Below, piece after piece: positions 31,594 to 41,354 of a stretch of DNA of 64,000 nt (within the stretch, counting starts at the first letter, position 1; every line of letters begins with the position of its first letter). A program made the position numbers and the translations under genes. Source of the DNA: Acidihalobacter prosperus (GTDB taxonomy: Bacteria; Pseudomonadota; Gammaproteobacteria; DSM-5130; Acidihalobacteraceae); assembly GCF_000754095.2 (NCBI RefSeq), contig NZ_JQSG02000003.1:547397-611396 (forward strand), given 5' to 3'. The notes under the pieces are model-generated. The model ran no database searches. It saw only the letters and a list, made by a program, of their open reading frames with translations, and was not told where the DNA came from.

Positions 31594-32445
31594 TTATTTG
31601 ATATGTGACAAAATCCCATCCAGTTCATCGAGACTGTTGTACTGGATGATCAGGCGGCCACTGCCCTTGTTACCCTGCTCGATACGCACCTTAGCCCCCA
31701 GTCGTTCGGCAATGTCCGTTTCCACCCTGGCGACGTCCGGAGAGGACTTCCTGGGGGCGACGGGCGCTTTCGCACGCGTGCGGATCAGCTGCTCCGCCTG
31801 CCGCACGCTCAGGCCTTTGGCCGCGATCTCGCGCGCCACGCGTGCCTGCTCGGCGGCCTCCAGCGCGAGCAAGGCACGGGCGTGGCCCATTTCGATGACT
31901 CCCGTCTCGAGCAACTGCCGCGCGACCTCGCCCAGTTCGCGCAGACGCAGCAGATTGGTTACCGCCGCGCGCGAGCGGCCGATGGCATCCGCGGTTTGTT
32001 GATGGGTCAGTCCGAATTCCTCGATCAGGCGCGCGAGCGCCATCGATTCCTCGATCGGATTGAGATCTTCGCGTTGGATATTCTCGATGAGCGACATCGC
32101 CGCCACCGCCTGGTCGGGCAGATCCCTGACCAGTGCCGGAATTTCACGCAATCCCGCGAGTTGGGCCGCGCGCCAGCGGCGCTCGCCGGCGATCAGCTCG
32201 TAGCCGTCGCCATGCTTGCGCACCACCACCGGCTGTATGAGCCCCTGGGCGCGGATGGACGATGCCAGTTCTTCCAGTTCCTCGCTGCGGATATTCATCC
32301 GAGGCTGGTAGCGTCCGCGCTGAATATGCTCCACCGCCAGTGTGCGCAGCTCGCCGTCCTCGTTGTCGTCTTCCGCGCTGTCCGCCTGACCGGACAAGAG
32401 GGCATCCAGTCCGCGCGAGCCCAAGCCTCGCTTACGCCTCACCAT
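31594..32445 (-). CDS. parB: Chromosome partitioning protein ParB
   Basis: A 283-residue CTP-dependent DNA clamp that loads at parS. It starts KRGLGSRGLDALL, the usual N-terminal Walker-A-activating peptide, and has the CTP-binding patch G-E-R-R-W-R-A (residues 87-93). The helix-turn-helix LTHQQTADAIGRSRAAVTNLLRL follows (about 143-165), then a C-terminal dimerisation domain ending LIIQYNSLDELDGIL. It follows parA with 14 bases between. A perfect parS palindrome lies in recF, about 11 kb away. Confidence 0.97.
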   Translation of the reverse strand: MVRRKRGLGSRGLDALLSGQADSAEDDNEDGELRTLAVEHIQRGRYQPRMNIRSEELEELASSIRAQGLIQPVVVRKHGDGYELIAGERRWRAAQLAGLREIPALVRDLPDQAVAAMSLIENIQREDLNPIEESMALARLIEEFGLTHQQTADAIGRSRAAVTNLLRLRELGEVARQLLETGVIEMGHARALLALEAAEQARVAREIAAKGLSVRQAEQLIRTRAKAPVAPRKSSPDVARVETDIAERLGAKVRIEQGNKGSGRLIIQYNSLDELDGILSHIK

Positions 32446-32459
32446 GTTTTCAGAGTCTC

Positions 32460-33251
32460 CTAATCGGTACCGTTTCGTGACCGCTCGTCGCGCCGGATGA
32501 TCTCGCCAGCCAGCGCGAGGTACGCCAGCGCTCCGCTGGAGGCGCGATCATAGTTCAATACGGGGATACCGTAGCTCGGTGCCTCGGCCAGACGCACGTT
32601 GCGCGGAATGATGGTCCGGTATACGCGGTCTCCGAAGTGCGCGATCAACTGCGCGGACACGTCGTTCGCCAGATTGTTTCTGGGGTCGAACATGGTCCTC
32701 AGCAGGCCATCGATTTCCAGCTCGCGGTTCACGTTCTCGCGAATCCGCTCAATGGTCTTCATCAGCGCAGTCAGGCCTTCAAGCGCATAGTATTCGCACT
32801 GGATCGGTATCACGACCCCATGCGCGGCCGCCAGCGCATTGACCGTGAGCATGTTCAGCGACGGCGGACAATCTATGAGCACGTAATCGTAACGTCCGAG
32901 TATCGGCTCGAGCGCGGCGCGCAGGCGGTATTCCTTTTCCTGCACCTGCATCAGACCGACCTCGGCCGCGGTAAGATCGCCGTTGGCCGGAATGATGTCG
33001 TAGCCGTGGTCCGCCGCCGGACGTATCGCATCGCTGGCGCCGACATCGCCCAGCATGAGATCGAGGGCGGAGTAAGCGAGATGGTATTTGTCTACCCCGC
33101 TGCCCATCGTGGCATTGCCTTGCGGGTCCATGTCCACCAACAGCACGCGCCGGCGCGTCGCCGCGAGCGACGCCGCCAAGTTGACACTGGTCGTGGTCTT
33201 GCCGACGCCGCCCTTCTGGTTGGCCAGCGCCCTGATCCTAGTTGTGGTCAT
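32460..33251 (-). CDS. parA: Chromosome partitioning ATPase ParA (Soj)
   Basis: A 263-residue deviant-Walker ATPase. Start ATG 33251 gives MTTTRIRALANQKGGVGKTT with the P-loop at residues 13-20. LLVDMDPQGNATMGSG and DYVLIDCPPSLNMLTVNAL complete the active site. It forms DNA-bound gradients that pull ParB-parS complexes apart. Its 5' end overlaps the end of rsmG by 14 bases, the usual gidB-parA-parB arrangement. Upstream in-frame residues are shadow. Confidence 0.97.
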   Translation of the reverse strand: MTTTRIRALANQKGGVGKTTTSVNLAASLAATRRRVLLVDMDPQGNATMGSGVDKYHLAYSALDLMLGDVGASDAIRPAADHGYDIIPANGDLTAAEVGLMQVQEKEYRLRAALEPILGRYDYVLIDCPPSLNMLTVNALAAAHGVVIPIQCEYYALEGLTALMKTIERIRENVNRELEIDGLLRTMFDPRNNLANDVSAQLIAHFGDRVYRTIIPRNVRLAEAPSYGIPVLNYDRASSGALAYLALAGEIIRRDERSRNGTD

Positions 33252-33882
33252 TCGCTTCCCAGCCGAGGTCCGCCAAATGTCTCCGGGCGTCCAGCCCCGG
33301 CACTTGCAATTCGTGCACCGCATGCACCCGCACGCCCGTCGGCAGGGCATCCAGTTCCGCAGCCGGATAGCGGCCCTTCATCGCCAGCATGTGCCCACCG
33401 GGTGACACGGCGTGTCTGACCGCCAGCGTGAAATCGGCCAGGGTCGCGAATGCCCGGCTGACGACTGTAGCAAAGCCCTCCACGGGCGTGTAGCGCTCGA
33501 TCCGTGCGTGCACGGCGACGACGTTGTCCAGGCCCAGCTCCAGTGCGCACTGCCGCAGGAAGCGCACGCGCTTCGCACTGGCGTCCAGCAAGGTGAAATG
33601 GCGCGCCGGATGGTAGATGGCCAATGGAATCCCGGGCAGGCCCGCACCACTACCAACGTCGAGCACACGGTCGCCGTGCAGAAATCGGTGAATGGACAAA
33701 CTGTCGAGCAAGTGATGCGACACCAGTTCGCGGTCGCCCTGTATGGCCGTGAGATTGTGCACCCGATTCCAGCGCACCATCAGTTCGAGGTAATGTTGCT
33801 GGGCCTGAATCCGCTCCGGGTCCCGATCCAGGCCCAGCGCCTCCAGGCCCGCCTCGAGGCGGGCAACGACCACGCCATCCAT
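33238..33882 (-). CDS. rsmG: 16S rRNA (guanine527-N7)-methyltransferase
   Basis: A 214-residue RsmG/GidB. It has the SAM-binding VLDVGSGAGLPGIPLAI motif and, later, PVEGFATVVSRAFATL with the catalytic-site arginine. The enzyme methylates G527 of 16S rRNA; loss gives low-level streptomycin resistance in other bacteria. It lies 3 bases from the end of mnmG. Confidence 0.96.
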   Translation of the reverse strand: MDGVVVARLEAGLEALGLDRDPERIQAQQHYLELMVRWNRVHNLTAIQGDRELVSHHLLDSLSIHRFLHGDRVLDVGSGAGLPGIPLAIYHPARHFTLLDASAKRVRFLRQCALELGLDNVVAVHARIERYTPVEGFATVVSRAFATLADFTLAVRHAVSPGGHMLAMKGRYPAAELDALPTGVRVHAVHELQVPGLDARRHLADLGWEANDHN

Positions 33883-33884
33883 GT

Positions 33885-35768
33885 TCAGGCGGAAACCCGT
33901 TCGCCGTGCCGGCGACGAAGGTGCACCAGCAACAGCGAGATAGCGGCCGGCGTCACGCCGGATATCCTCGAGGCCTGCCCCAGCGTCCGCGGTCGATGCC
34001 GGGACAGCTTCTGGCGGACTTCATGCGAAAGCCCGTCGACCGCCGCATAGTCGAGGTCACCGGGGATTTCCAGACCTTCCTGACTCAGGTTGCGGCGGAC
34101 TTCCGCCGTCTGCCGTTCGATGTACCCGGCGTACTTGGCTTGTATTTCGACCTGCTCCAGCACGGCCTCGTCCTCGCTCGCACAGCGGTAGACACCCGCC
34201 GCCTGCAGGTCGCGCATGCTCACGCCGGGGCGTCGTAGAAGCTCGGCCACGCGCAGTGGCTCCACGGGTATCTGTCCCATGCGGTCGGCAAGGTCGCCCT
34301 GCCGACAGTCCTCCGGCGTCAAACGCGTATCGTAGGCGCGCGTCTGCTCGCGTTCGATGGCCTCGCGCTTGCGCTCGAAGGCGGCCCAGCGGTCGTCGTC
34401 GATCAGCCCGAGACGCCGCGCCACCGGCGTCAGCCGCAGGTCCGCGTTGTCCTCACGCAGCATCAGCCGGTATTCCGCGCGGCTGGTGAACATGCGGTAG
34501 GGTTCAAGGGTCCCCTGCGTGATCAGGTCGTCAATCAGCACGCCGAGGTACGCCTCGTGGCGGGCCGGCGACCAAGGCGGCTCGCCACGCTGCCACAACA
34601 CGGCATTGACGCCCGCCAACAGACCCTGCGCAGCCGCTTCCTCGTAACCGGTCGTGCCGTTGACCTGACCGGCCAGAAAAAGCCCCGTGATTTCACGCGA
34701 CTGCAACGATGCCGCAAGCCCGCGCGGGTCGAAGTAATCGTATTCGATCGCGTAGCCGGGCCGGGTGATGTGGGCCTGTTCGAAACCCCGGATGCTGCGC
34801 ACCAGCGCGAGCTGGACATCGAACGGCAGACTGGTCGAAATACCGTTCGGATAGATCTCGCGGGTATCCAGCCCTTCGGGCTCCACGAAAATCTGATGCG
34901 AGTCGCGATCAGCGAACCGGACGACCTTGTCTTCTATGGACGGACAGTAACGGGGCCCAACGCCCTCGATCTGGCCCGAAAAGAGCGGGGAGCGGTCCAT
35001 TGCCTCGGCAATCAACGCGTGCGTTCGTGGATTGGTCCGCGCGATATGACAGGCCACTTGTCGCGGATGCTGATCACGCGAACCCAGAAACGAGAATACC
35101 GGTCTTGGCTCGTCGCCAGGCTGGATTTCGAGCACGCTGTAATCGATGCTCCTGCCGTCGATCCGCGGCGGCGTGCCCGTCTTGAGCCTGCCGACACCGA
35201 GCGGCAGTTCGCGCAGCCGCGCCGCAAGCGTCGTGGCGGGCGCATCCCCTGCGCGACCGCCTTCCCGTTGATGCTCCCCTATGTGGATACGGCCCGCCAG
35301 AAAGGTTCCCGCAGTCAGCACCACGCTGGCCGCGTTCACACGCAGCCCCATTTGCGTCACCACACCCGTGACGCGCCCGCCCTGCAGGATCAGATCGTCG
35401 ACCGACTGCTGGAACACGCTCAAACCGGGCTGCGTCTCCACGGCCGCGCGCACGGCCGCGCGATATAGGCTGCGGTCGGCCTGCGCACGCGTGGCGCGCA
35501 CGGCCGGACCCTTGCGCGCGTTCAAGGTCCGGAAATGTATGCCTGCGCGGTCGGCAGCGGCTGCCATGAGACCCCCCATGGCATCGATTTCCTTGACCAG
35601 ATGACCCTTGCCGATGCCACCGATCGCAGGATTGCAGCTCATCTGCCCGATGGTTTCGATATTGTGTGTGAGCAACAGCGTGCGCGCGCCCATACGCGCG
35701 GCGGCAAGCGCCGCTTCCGTACCGGCGTGGCCACCACCGACCACAATGACATCGTACTGTTCGTTCAT
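33885..35768 (-). CDS. mnmG: tRNA uridine 5-carboxymethylaminomethyl modification enzyme MnmG
   Basis: A 627-residue FAD protein that, with MnmE, modifies U34 of several tRNAs. ATG 35768 gives [20 protein letters not shown] with the FAD motif at residues 11-16. [21 protein letters not shown] and [23 protein letters not shown] are family signatures, and the C-terminal domain ends [14 protein letters not shown] longer open frame upstream is not part of the family. rsmG follows after 3 bases. Confidence 0.97.
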   Translation of the reverse strand: MNEQYDVIVVGGGHAGTEAALAAARMGARTLLLTHNIETIGQMSCNPAIGGIGKGHLVKEIDAMGGLMAAAADRAGIHFRTLNARKGPAVRATRAQADRSLYRAAVRAAVETQPGLSVFQQSVDDLILQGGRVTGVVTQMGLRVNAASVVLTAGTFLAGRIHIGEHQREGGRAGDAPATTLAARLRELPLGVGRLKTGTPPRIDGRSIDYSVLEIQPGDEPRPVFSFLGSRDQHPRQVACHIARTNPRTHALIAEAMDRSPLFSGQIEGVGPRYCPSIEDKVVRFADRDSHQIFVEPEGLDTREIYPNGISTSLPFDVQLALVRSIRGFEQAHITRPGYAIEYDYFDPRGLAASLQSREITGLFLAGQVNGTTGYEEAAAQGLLAGVNAVLWQRGEPPWSPARHEAYLGVLIDDLITQGTLEPYRMFTSRAEYRLMLREDNADLRLTPVARRLGLIDDDRWAAFERKREAIEREQTRAYDTRLTPEDCRQGDLADRMGQIPVEPLRVAELLRRPGVSMRDLQAAGVYRCASEDEAVLEQVEIQAKYAGYIERQTAEVRRNLSQEGLEIPGDLDYAAVDGLSHEVRQKLSRHRPRTLGQASRISGVTPAAISLLLVHLRRRHGERVSA

Positions 35769-35796
35769 TAGCCTTCCCACGCGGCACTTAACCGCA

Positions 35797-35815
35797 GCCG
35801 GACACATTGTCCGGC
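35797..35815. repeat. Perfect 8-bp inverted repeat between mnmE and mnmG
   Basis: GCCGGACA - CAT - TGTCCGGC lies in the short gap between the mnmE stop and the mnmG start. There is no T-tract on either side, so it is not a standard terminator. It may be an attenuator-like hairpin, an mRNA-stability element, or a protein-binding palindrome. Confidence 0.6.
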
Positions 35816-35853
35816 AAGCAAGCCGGACCGTCAAAATGCGTTGCCTGCGGTCG

Positions 35854-37203
35854 TTACTTGCCGATACAGAAGGTCGAAAAAATCTCTCCGAGCAACTGGT
35901 CCGGCGTGACGCGGCCGGTGATCTCGCCCAGTCGATCGTGCGCACGGCGCAAGTCCTCGGCCAGCAGCTCGATGCCGAGTCCTTGCTGCAGGCCCGCGCG
36001 CGCCGCCTCGACCGCGTCGGCGCACTGTTTGAGCGCCTGCACCTGCCGACGCCGCGCCGTGAAGGTCGATTCGCCCTGTGCAGCTCCGGCGAGCCGCTGC
36101 GCCAGCTCGTCGGTCAGCAGATCCATCCCTTCCCCGGTCAGCACCGAGACGCCGAGCACGTCAGAACCGCTTAACCAGCCTGCGGGCTCGCCTCTCAGAT
36201 CGATCTTGTTCCTAACGCGCAGCACGGGTATCTGCGGCGGCAGCGTGACCGATGTCACGCCGTCTGTCGGCTCGTCGCCCGTGTCCATCGCCAGAATCAG
36301 GTCTGCCTGATCTATCGCCTGTCGCGCTCGCGCAACGCCCTCGCGTTCCACCGGATCCTCGGTTTCTCGAATGCCCGCCGTATCAACGATCCGTACCGGC
36401 ATGCCGGCGATCACGACATCGGTGCGCAGCAGATCGCGCGTGGTTCCGGCAATGGGCGTGACGATCGCCATGTCGTCGCCTGCCAACCGATTGAGCAGAC
36501 TCGACTTGCCCACGTTGGGCGCCCCGGCGATGACCATGACAGCGCCCTGAGCCAGTTTGCGTCCTTGCTCCGCCTGCATCAGCAATGCGTCGAGGCTCGC
36601 GGCAACGTCCGCAAGCGAGGCCGTCAGGCGGCGATCGCCGATTGGTCCGACATCATCCTCGTCGACGAAATCGATCGCCGCTTCCAGCTCGATTCTCAGG
36701 CCTACGAGGCGGGTGCGCAGCGCCTCGACGCGGGACGAGAACTCGCCGCGCAGTGACCGCATCGCACCGCGCGCCGCCTGCCGACTGCCTGCGTCTATCA
36801 GGTCGGCGATGGCTTCCGCCTGCGTCAGATCGATGCGCCCGTTGAGAAATGCCCGCTCGCTGAATTCCCCGGGGCGGGCCGGTCGCGCGCCCAGTGCCAG
36901 CAAACGCTCCCAGATGAGGTGCAGCAGAAGCTGGCCGCCATGCCCCTGGAATTCGATCACATCCTCGCCGGTGAAGGAATCCGGGCCGGGAAAGCACACC
37001 AGCAGACCCTGGTCGATGGCCTCGCCGCGGTGGTCCAGACAGGTGCGCAGAACGGCCGTACGTGGTGCGGGCGGATCGCGCCCGGTCAAGCGTTGCGCGA
37101 GCGCCAGGGCTTGCGGCCCGCTGGCCCTGACGATGCCGATCGCACCGCGCCCGGGCGCGGTGGCGATGGCGGCAATGGTGTCGCGCTCGTCAGGCGCGCT
37201 CAT
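35854..37203 (-). CDS. mnmE: tRNA modification GTPase MnmE
   Basis: A 449-residue partner of MnmG. The N-terminal domain starts [22 protein letters not shown]. The G domain has G1 [14 protein letters not shown] (near residue 227), the [11 protein letters not shown] switch, G3 DTAGI and G4-like RNKIDL. The C-terminus ends in the conserved C-I-G-K. yidC lies directly upstream with a 1-base gap. Confidence 0.97.
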   Translation of the reverse strand: MSAPDERDTIAAIATAPGRGAIGIVRASGPQALALAQRLTGRDPPAPRTAVLRTCLDHRGEAIDQGLLVCFPGPDSFTGEDVIEFQGHGGQLLLHLIWERLLALGARPARPGEFSERAFLNGRIDLTQAEAIADLIDAGSRQAARGAMRSLRGEFSSRVEALRTRLVGLRIELEAAIDFVDEDDVGPIGDRRLTASLADVAASLDALLMQAEQGRKLAQGAVMVIAGAPNVGKSSLLNRLAGDDMAIVTPIAGTTRDLLRTDVVIAGMPVRIVDTAGIRETEDPVEREGVARARQAIDQADLILAMDTGDEPTDGVTSVTLPPQIPVLRVRNKIDLRGEPAGWLSGSDVLGVSVLTGEGMDLLTDELAQRLAGAAQGESTFTARRRQVQALKQCADAVEAARAGLQQGLGIELLAEDLRRAHDRLGEITGRVTPDQLLGEIFSTFCIGK

Positions 37204-37204
37204 G

Positions 37205-38845
37205 CTATTTCCCGCTGTCTTTTTCCATACGCTTGGTAATCAGCCATTGCTGGGCGATCGAAAGCGTATTGTTGACCACCCAATAGAGCACCAGGCCTGC
37301 AGGGAAAAAGGCCATGAACACGGCAAAACCCAGCGGCATGATGGTCATGATGCGTTTCTGCAGGGGGTCCATCGGCGCCGGGTTCAGGCGCTGCTGCAGG
37401 AACATGGTGATACCCATGATCACCGGCAGGACGAAGTAGGGATCCTTCGTCGACAGGTCATGAATCCAGAAGATGAATGGCGCCTGGCGCAGTTCGACGC
37501 TTTCGAGCAGCACCCAGTAAAGCGCGATGAATACCGGGATCTGCACCACGATCGGCAGACAGCCGCCGAGCGGATTGATCTTCTCGGTCCGGTATAGCTC
37601 CATCGTGGCCTGACTGAGCTTCTGGCGGTCGTCGCCATAGCGCTCCTTGAGTGCCTGCATCTTGGGCTGCAGGCTGCGCATGCGCGCCATCGAACGATAG
37701 CTCGTCGCGGACAGCTTGTAGAAAGCGAGCTTGATCATCAGGGTCAGCAGGATGATCGCGAAACCCCAGTTGCCGACGAAGCCGTGGATTCTGCTGAGCA
37801 ACCAGAACAGCGGCTTGGCGATGACGGTGAAAATGCCGTAACCCGTAGTCAGATCGAGGCCCGGCGCCACCTTCTCCAGCTTCTCCTGGAGCTCTGGCCC
37901 GATCCACATGCGGCTGCCTACCCGCGTATCGCCGCCGGGCGCGACATCGACCGCTCCGGTGCGATAGCCGATCAGATAAAGCGGCTGATTGCCGCCCGTC
38001 ACGGCCTTGCTGTAGTAATCGTAATCCTGATCCTTCGCGGGTATCCAGGCCACCAGGAAGTAATGCTGCACCATGGCCATCCAGCCGCCCTTGACCGTCT
38101 TGGACAAGGGCGATTTCGCCATGTCATCGAAGGGCACCTTCTGATAGCTGCCGTCGTAGTAGGCCGCGCCCTGGTAGGAGTGAGCCTGAAGAAAACTGCT
38201 GTGACTCTCCAGTGGTCCGTGCACGAGTTGCGAATAGAGCATCCCCTTCCAGGGTTTCGTGCCGGCGTTTTCGATGCGGTAGTCGACATCGACCAGGAAG
38301 CTGCCACGGTGGAAGATATAGGTCTTGGTCACCTTGACACCCTCCGGCCCGGTCCAGGTCAGCGGCACGCGCAGCGTGTTTTCGCCCTGCTTCATGTCGT
38401 AGGACGTCTGCGTGGTGCGATAGAGCGCGTAATGGTCCGGCGCCCGTTTCGCATCGGCCGAAACCAGACCCGATTGCGCTACGAAGGTACCGTCACGATC
38501 GAACATCAGGGTGAACGGGTCGTTCGGCTTGTTGACCGACACCGGGTAGGTCGGCAGCCTCGCCTCAAGAATATCGCCGCCGCGCGTGCTGAGCGTAAGA
38601 TCGAGCACGTCCGTGCGAATGTGGATGCGCTCGCCCTGCCCGGCGCCCTGTACGCTTGCGGCGGCGGGAGGTGCCCCCCGCGTGACGCTCGGCACGCCCG
38701 TGCCCTTGTCCGCCGTCATACCGCCGCCGCCCTGCGTCGCCGTTGCAACCGGTGGCTTGGGCTGATGGGCATGCTGCCAGTCCTGCCAGATCACGAACAG
38801 CACGAACAGCAACGAGATGTACAGCAGGGGGCGGAAGTTATCCAT
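37205..38845 (-). CDS. yidC: Membrane protein insertase YidC
   Basis: A 546-residue inner-membrane insertase, the length of the E. coli protein. One N-terminal helix ([17 protein letters not shown]) is followed by a large periplasmic beta domain (about 55-340). The five conserved helices come last, with [21 protein letters not shown], the cytoplasmic hairpin [16 protein letters not shown] and [24 protein letters not shown]. It inserts small membrane proteins, including ATP synthase c, alone or with SecYEG. It overlaps yidD by 8 bases. Confidence 0.97.
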   Translation of the reverse strand: MDNFRPLLYISLLFVLFVIWQDWQHAHQPKPPVATATQGGGGMTADKGTGVPSVTRGAPPAAASVQGAGQGERIHIRTDVLDLTLSTRGGDILEARLPTYPVSVNKPNDPFTLMFDRDGTFVAQSGLVSADAKRAPDHYALYRTTQTSYDMKQGENTLRVPLTWTGPEGVKVTKTYIFHRGSFLVDVDYRIENAGTKPWKGMLYSQLVHGPLESHSSFLQAHSYQGAAYYDGSYQKVPFDDMAKSPLSKTVKGGWMAMVQHYFLVAWIPAKDQDYDYYSKAVTGGNQPLYLIGYRTGAVDVAPGGDTRVGSRMWIGPELQEKLEKVAPGLDLTTGYGIFTVIAKPLFWLLSRIHGFVGNWGFAIILLTLMIKLAFYKLSATSYRSMARMRSLQPKMQALKERYGDDRQKLSQATMELYRTEKINPLGGCLPIVVQIPVFIALYWVLLESVELRQAPFIFWIHDLSTKDPYFVLPVIMGITMFLQQRLNPAPMDPLQKRIMTIMPLGFAVFMAFFPAGLVLYWVVNNTLSIAQQWLITKRMEKDSGK

Positions 38846-39086
38846 CGTGTCGACTTGTTGGTTGTTTTATGGGTTCGTTCGGAAGGGGATCATGGCCGCC
38901 CGGATGCCAGGGATGGCAACGGGACAGGCGCCGGACCGCCAGCCAACCACCCTTGATGGCGCCGAAACGTTCCAACGCCTCGATGGCATAGGCGGAGCAT
39001 GTCGGTTGGAATCGGCAATGCTGCCCGATATACGGGCTCAGGAACAGGCGGTAACCCTTGATCAGTAAGATCAGCAAACCACGCAT
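38838..39086 (-). CDS. yidD: Membrane protein insertion efficiency factor YidD
   Basis: An 82-residue protein from ATG 39086, [18 protein letters not shown], then the conserved cysteines in [44 protein letters not shown]. It helps YidC insertion in E. coli. Located between rnpA and yidC, as in most gammaproteobacteria. Confidence 0.95.
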   Translation of the reverse strand: MRGLLILLIKGYRLFLSPYIGQHCRFQPTCSAYAIEALERFGAIKGGWLAVRRLSRCHPWHPGGHDPLPNEPIKQPTSRHDG

Positions 39087-39090
39087 GGTT

Positions 39091-39435
39091 TTATCCGATC
39101 GATTGCCACTGTCGCTCCAAGGCCTCGCGCAGGCGCCGCTTGTCCAGTCTGGCTGCATCCGGTCTGCACATTACCACGATATCGACCGCCGGAAACGCCA
39201 ACCGCCGTTGACGGAAGCTTTCCCTGATTACGCGCTTGATTCGCTGCCTGACCACCGCCTGCTTGGCACACTTGCGGGATATCGCTAGCCCCAGTCTCGC
39301 TCTGCCGGTGTCGTTCGGCGTCCACTTCAGCAAAAAGACGCGGCCGCCAGACCTGTGCCTCCCCGCGAATACGCGTGAGTAGTCGGCGGCTTCCGTCAGC
39401 CTGGCACAGCGCGGAAAGGACTGTGCCGGAATCAT
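39091..39435 (-). CDS. rnpA: Ribonuclease P protein component
   Basis: A 114-residue basic protein (ATG 39435) that aids RNase P RNA in removing tRNA 5' leaders. The fold markers KRVFAG-like ([10 protein letters not shown]) and LGLAISRK are present. The RNR motif is altered: [15 protein letters not shown] has glutamine where the family normally has asparagine. It lies 8 bases after rpmH, the standard rpmH-rnpA order. Confidence 0.93.
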   Translation of the reverse strand: MIPAQSFPRCARLTEAADYSRVFAGRHRSGGRVFLLKWTPNDTGRARLGLAISRKCAKQAVVRQRIKRVIRESFRQRRLAFPAVDIVVMCRPDAARLDKRRLREALERQWQSIG

Positions 39436-39443
39436 GGCCGACG

Positions 39444-39578
39444 TTACGGCGTCAGGCGATGGCGACCCTTCGCTCGGCGTGCGGCGATCACGGCACGGCC
39501 ACCCTGGGTACGCATGCGCGCGCGGAAACCATGGGTGCGCTTGCGATGGAGATTGCTGGGTTGGAACGTACGTTTCAT
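39444..39578 (-). CDS. rpmH: 50S ribosomal protein L34
   Basis: A 44-residue protein, [20 protein letters not shown]..., ending in GRHRLTP; this is a complete L34 and is too short to appear in ordinary long-frame listings. It is basic throughout and ends with a TAA at 39444-39446. It is the first gene of the rpmH-rnpA-yidD-yidC-mnmE unit, divergent from dnaA. Confidence 0.97.
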   Translation of the reverse strand: MKRTFQPSNLHRKRTHGFRARMRTQGGRAVIAARRAKGRHRLTP

Positions 39579-39598
39579 ATCGGTTCAATCCACTTGGC

Positions 39599-39620
39599 GA
39601 GACCGGGCCATCCCGGGCTC
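39599..39620. repeat. Imperfect inverted repeat in the rpmH-dnaA gap
   Basis: GAGACCGGG - CCAT - CCCGGGCTC: a 9-bp stem with one mismatch and a four-base loop, 21 bases upstream of the rpmH start in the leader of the minus-strand unit. It could form a leader hairpin in rpmH mRNA or be an operator. There is no adjoining T-run in the dnaA direction. Confidence 0.5.
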
Positions 39621-39775
39621 AGGAAAAAGAGGGGGAAAGTTACGCGGCGCCCGTCATGGTGTCAAGTACGTGCCACCTAGCCAAGTGGAACCGGATGATG
39701 CCTGCGTATACACTCTTTCGTCCGTCGAGCGTCATACGATCTCATCCGTTTTCCCGATCCCCCAGGGGGCAAGCT

Positions 39776-41107
39776 TTGGCTGGCAGTCCACTCTGGCAAT
39801 CCTGCATTGCCCAGCTCCAAAACGAACTATCCGAACAGCAGATCAACACCTGGCTGCGTCCACTGCATGCCGACGAGTCGGCCCAATCCCTGCGTCTTCT
39901 GGCCCCCAACCGCTTCGTGCTCGACTGGGTGCGCGAGCACTTTCTCGGGCGTATCAGCGAGATCGTCGCCGACCTCAGTCAGCGCGCGGATCTTCCGGTC
40001 CTGATCGAGGTCGGAAGCGCGGAAAGTCGTCCCAAGGCCAGCCCGGCCCGCAAGTCCGGCGCCGAGATCGAGCGCCGGGCCAGTGCGCGGCACAACATAA
40101 ACCCGAGCTTCAGCTTCGACAATTTCGTCGAGGGCAAGTCCAATCAGCTCGCGCGCGCGGCATCGTTTCAGGTCGCGGAAAACGTCGGCCGGGCCTACAA
40201 CCCGCTGTTCATCTACGGCGGCGTCGGCCTCGGCAAAACACACCTGATGTACGCCGTTGGCAATGCCATTCTCAAGCAGCGCCCGAACGCGAGGGTCATC
40301 TATCTGCATTCGGAGCGTTTCGTCGGCGACATGATCAAGGCGCTGCAGCACAACGCGATCGCCGACTTCAAACGCTACTACCGCTCGGTCGACGCGCTGC
40401 TGATAGACGATATCCAGTTTTTTGCCAACAAGGAACGCTCCCAGGAAGAGTTCTTCCACACCTTCAACGCGCTGCTCGAAGGCCAGCAGCAGATCATCCT
40501 GACCTGCGACCGTTATCCCAAGGAGGTCGACGGGCTGGAAGAACGTCTCAAATCGCGTTTCGGATGGGGATTGACCGTAGCAATAGAGCCGCCTGAGCTT
40601 GAGACGCGGGTAGCGATTCTGCAGCGCAAGGCCACGGCCGCCGGGATCGCATTGAGCAACGAGGTCGCCTTCTTCGTAGCCAAACGTATCCGGTCCAATG
40701 TCCGCGAACTGGAAGGAGCGCTGCGCAGAATCATCGCAAGCGCGCAATTCAGCGGCCGCGAGGTCACCCTCGACTTCACCAAGGAGGCCCTGCGCGACCT
40801 GCTGGCACTTCAGGACAAGCTGGTCACGCTCGACAACATCCAGAAAATCGTTGCGCAGTACTACAACATCAGGGTCGCGGACTTGTTGTCGACACGCCGC
40901 AGCCGTTCGATTACGCGCCCGCGTCAGCTGGCGATGTCGCTTTCCAAGGAATTCACCAGTCACAGCCTGCCTGAGATCGGCGATGCCTTCGGCGGCCGCG
41001 ACCACACCACCGTGTTGCACGCGTGCCGTAAAATCAAGGAGTTAAGGGCAAGCGATGCCCGTATGGAAGAGGATTACACCAATCTGGTAAGACTGTTGAC
41101 GAGCTAG
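39776..41107 (+). CDS. dnaA: Chromosomal replication initiator protein DnaA
   Basis: A 443-residue AAA+ initiator. The start is most likely the TTG at 39776: AGGGGG lies six bases upstream and translation gives the usual N-terminus, [10 protein letters not shown], of domain I. An upstream ATG at 39695 would add 27 residues without family similarity. The P-loop GGVGLGKT is at 148-155, Walker [10 protein letters not shown] near 206-214, and the DNA-binding signature [15 protein letters not shown] is near the C-terminus. It lies directly before the putative origin. Confidence 0.96.
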   Translation: MAGSPLWQSCIAQLQNELSEQQINTWLRPLHADESAQSLRLLAPNRFVLDWVREHFLGRISEIVADLSQRADLPVLIEVGSAESRPKASPARKSGAEIERRASARHNINPSFSFDNFVEGKSNQLARAASFQVAENVGRAYNPLFIYGGVGLGKTHLMYAVGNAILKQRPNARVIYLHSERFVGDMIKALQHNAIADFKRYYRSVDALLIDDIQFFANKERSQEEFFHTFNALLEGQQQIILTCDRYPKEVDGLEERLKSRFGWGLTVAIEPPELETRVAILQRKATAAGIALSNEVAFFVAKRIRSNVRELEGALRRIIASAQFSGREVTLDFTKEALRDLLALQDKLVTLDNIQKIVAQYYNIRVADLLSTRRSRSITRPRQLAMSLSKEFTSHSLPEIGDAFGGRDHTTVLHACRKIKELRASDARMEEDYTNLVRLLTS

Positions 41108-41354
41108 CGGAACGACCTGTGGATAAGCTGTATAAATAGTCTTGAAGTCCGATCGGGTGCAAAATGGCGAACAACTTATCCACAGCTAGATGACAGCCGG
41201 GGCGCCCGCTTACCCTAACCGATATCGCCCATAAATAACCTTTAAATCATATATTTATGATAGTTATGCACAGAAAGGCCGCTAGCCTATTACTATCATC
41301 TTTTATTTTTTAAACCTTAATAACCAGCCGACCCACCGACACTGGAAGCCGACC
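41108..41354. other. oriC: Putative chromosome origin (oriC) between dnaA and dnaN
   Basis: A 247-base gap with three matches to the DnaA box consensus TTATNCACA: 41118-41126 (minus orientation), 41176-41184 (plus, perfect TTATCCACA) and 41264-41272 (plus, TTATGCACA). The stretch from about 41225 to 41325 is strikingly AT-rich (runs such as AAATCATATATTTATGA and TTTTATTTTTTAAACC), as expected for a duplex-unwinding element. The region sits in the standard rpmH-dnaA-dnaN-recF-gyrB context. I did not compute GC skew. Confidence 0.8.
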
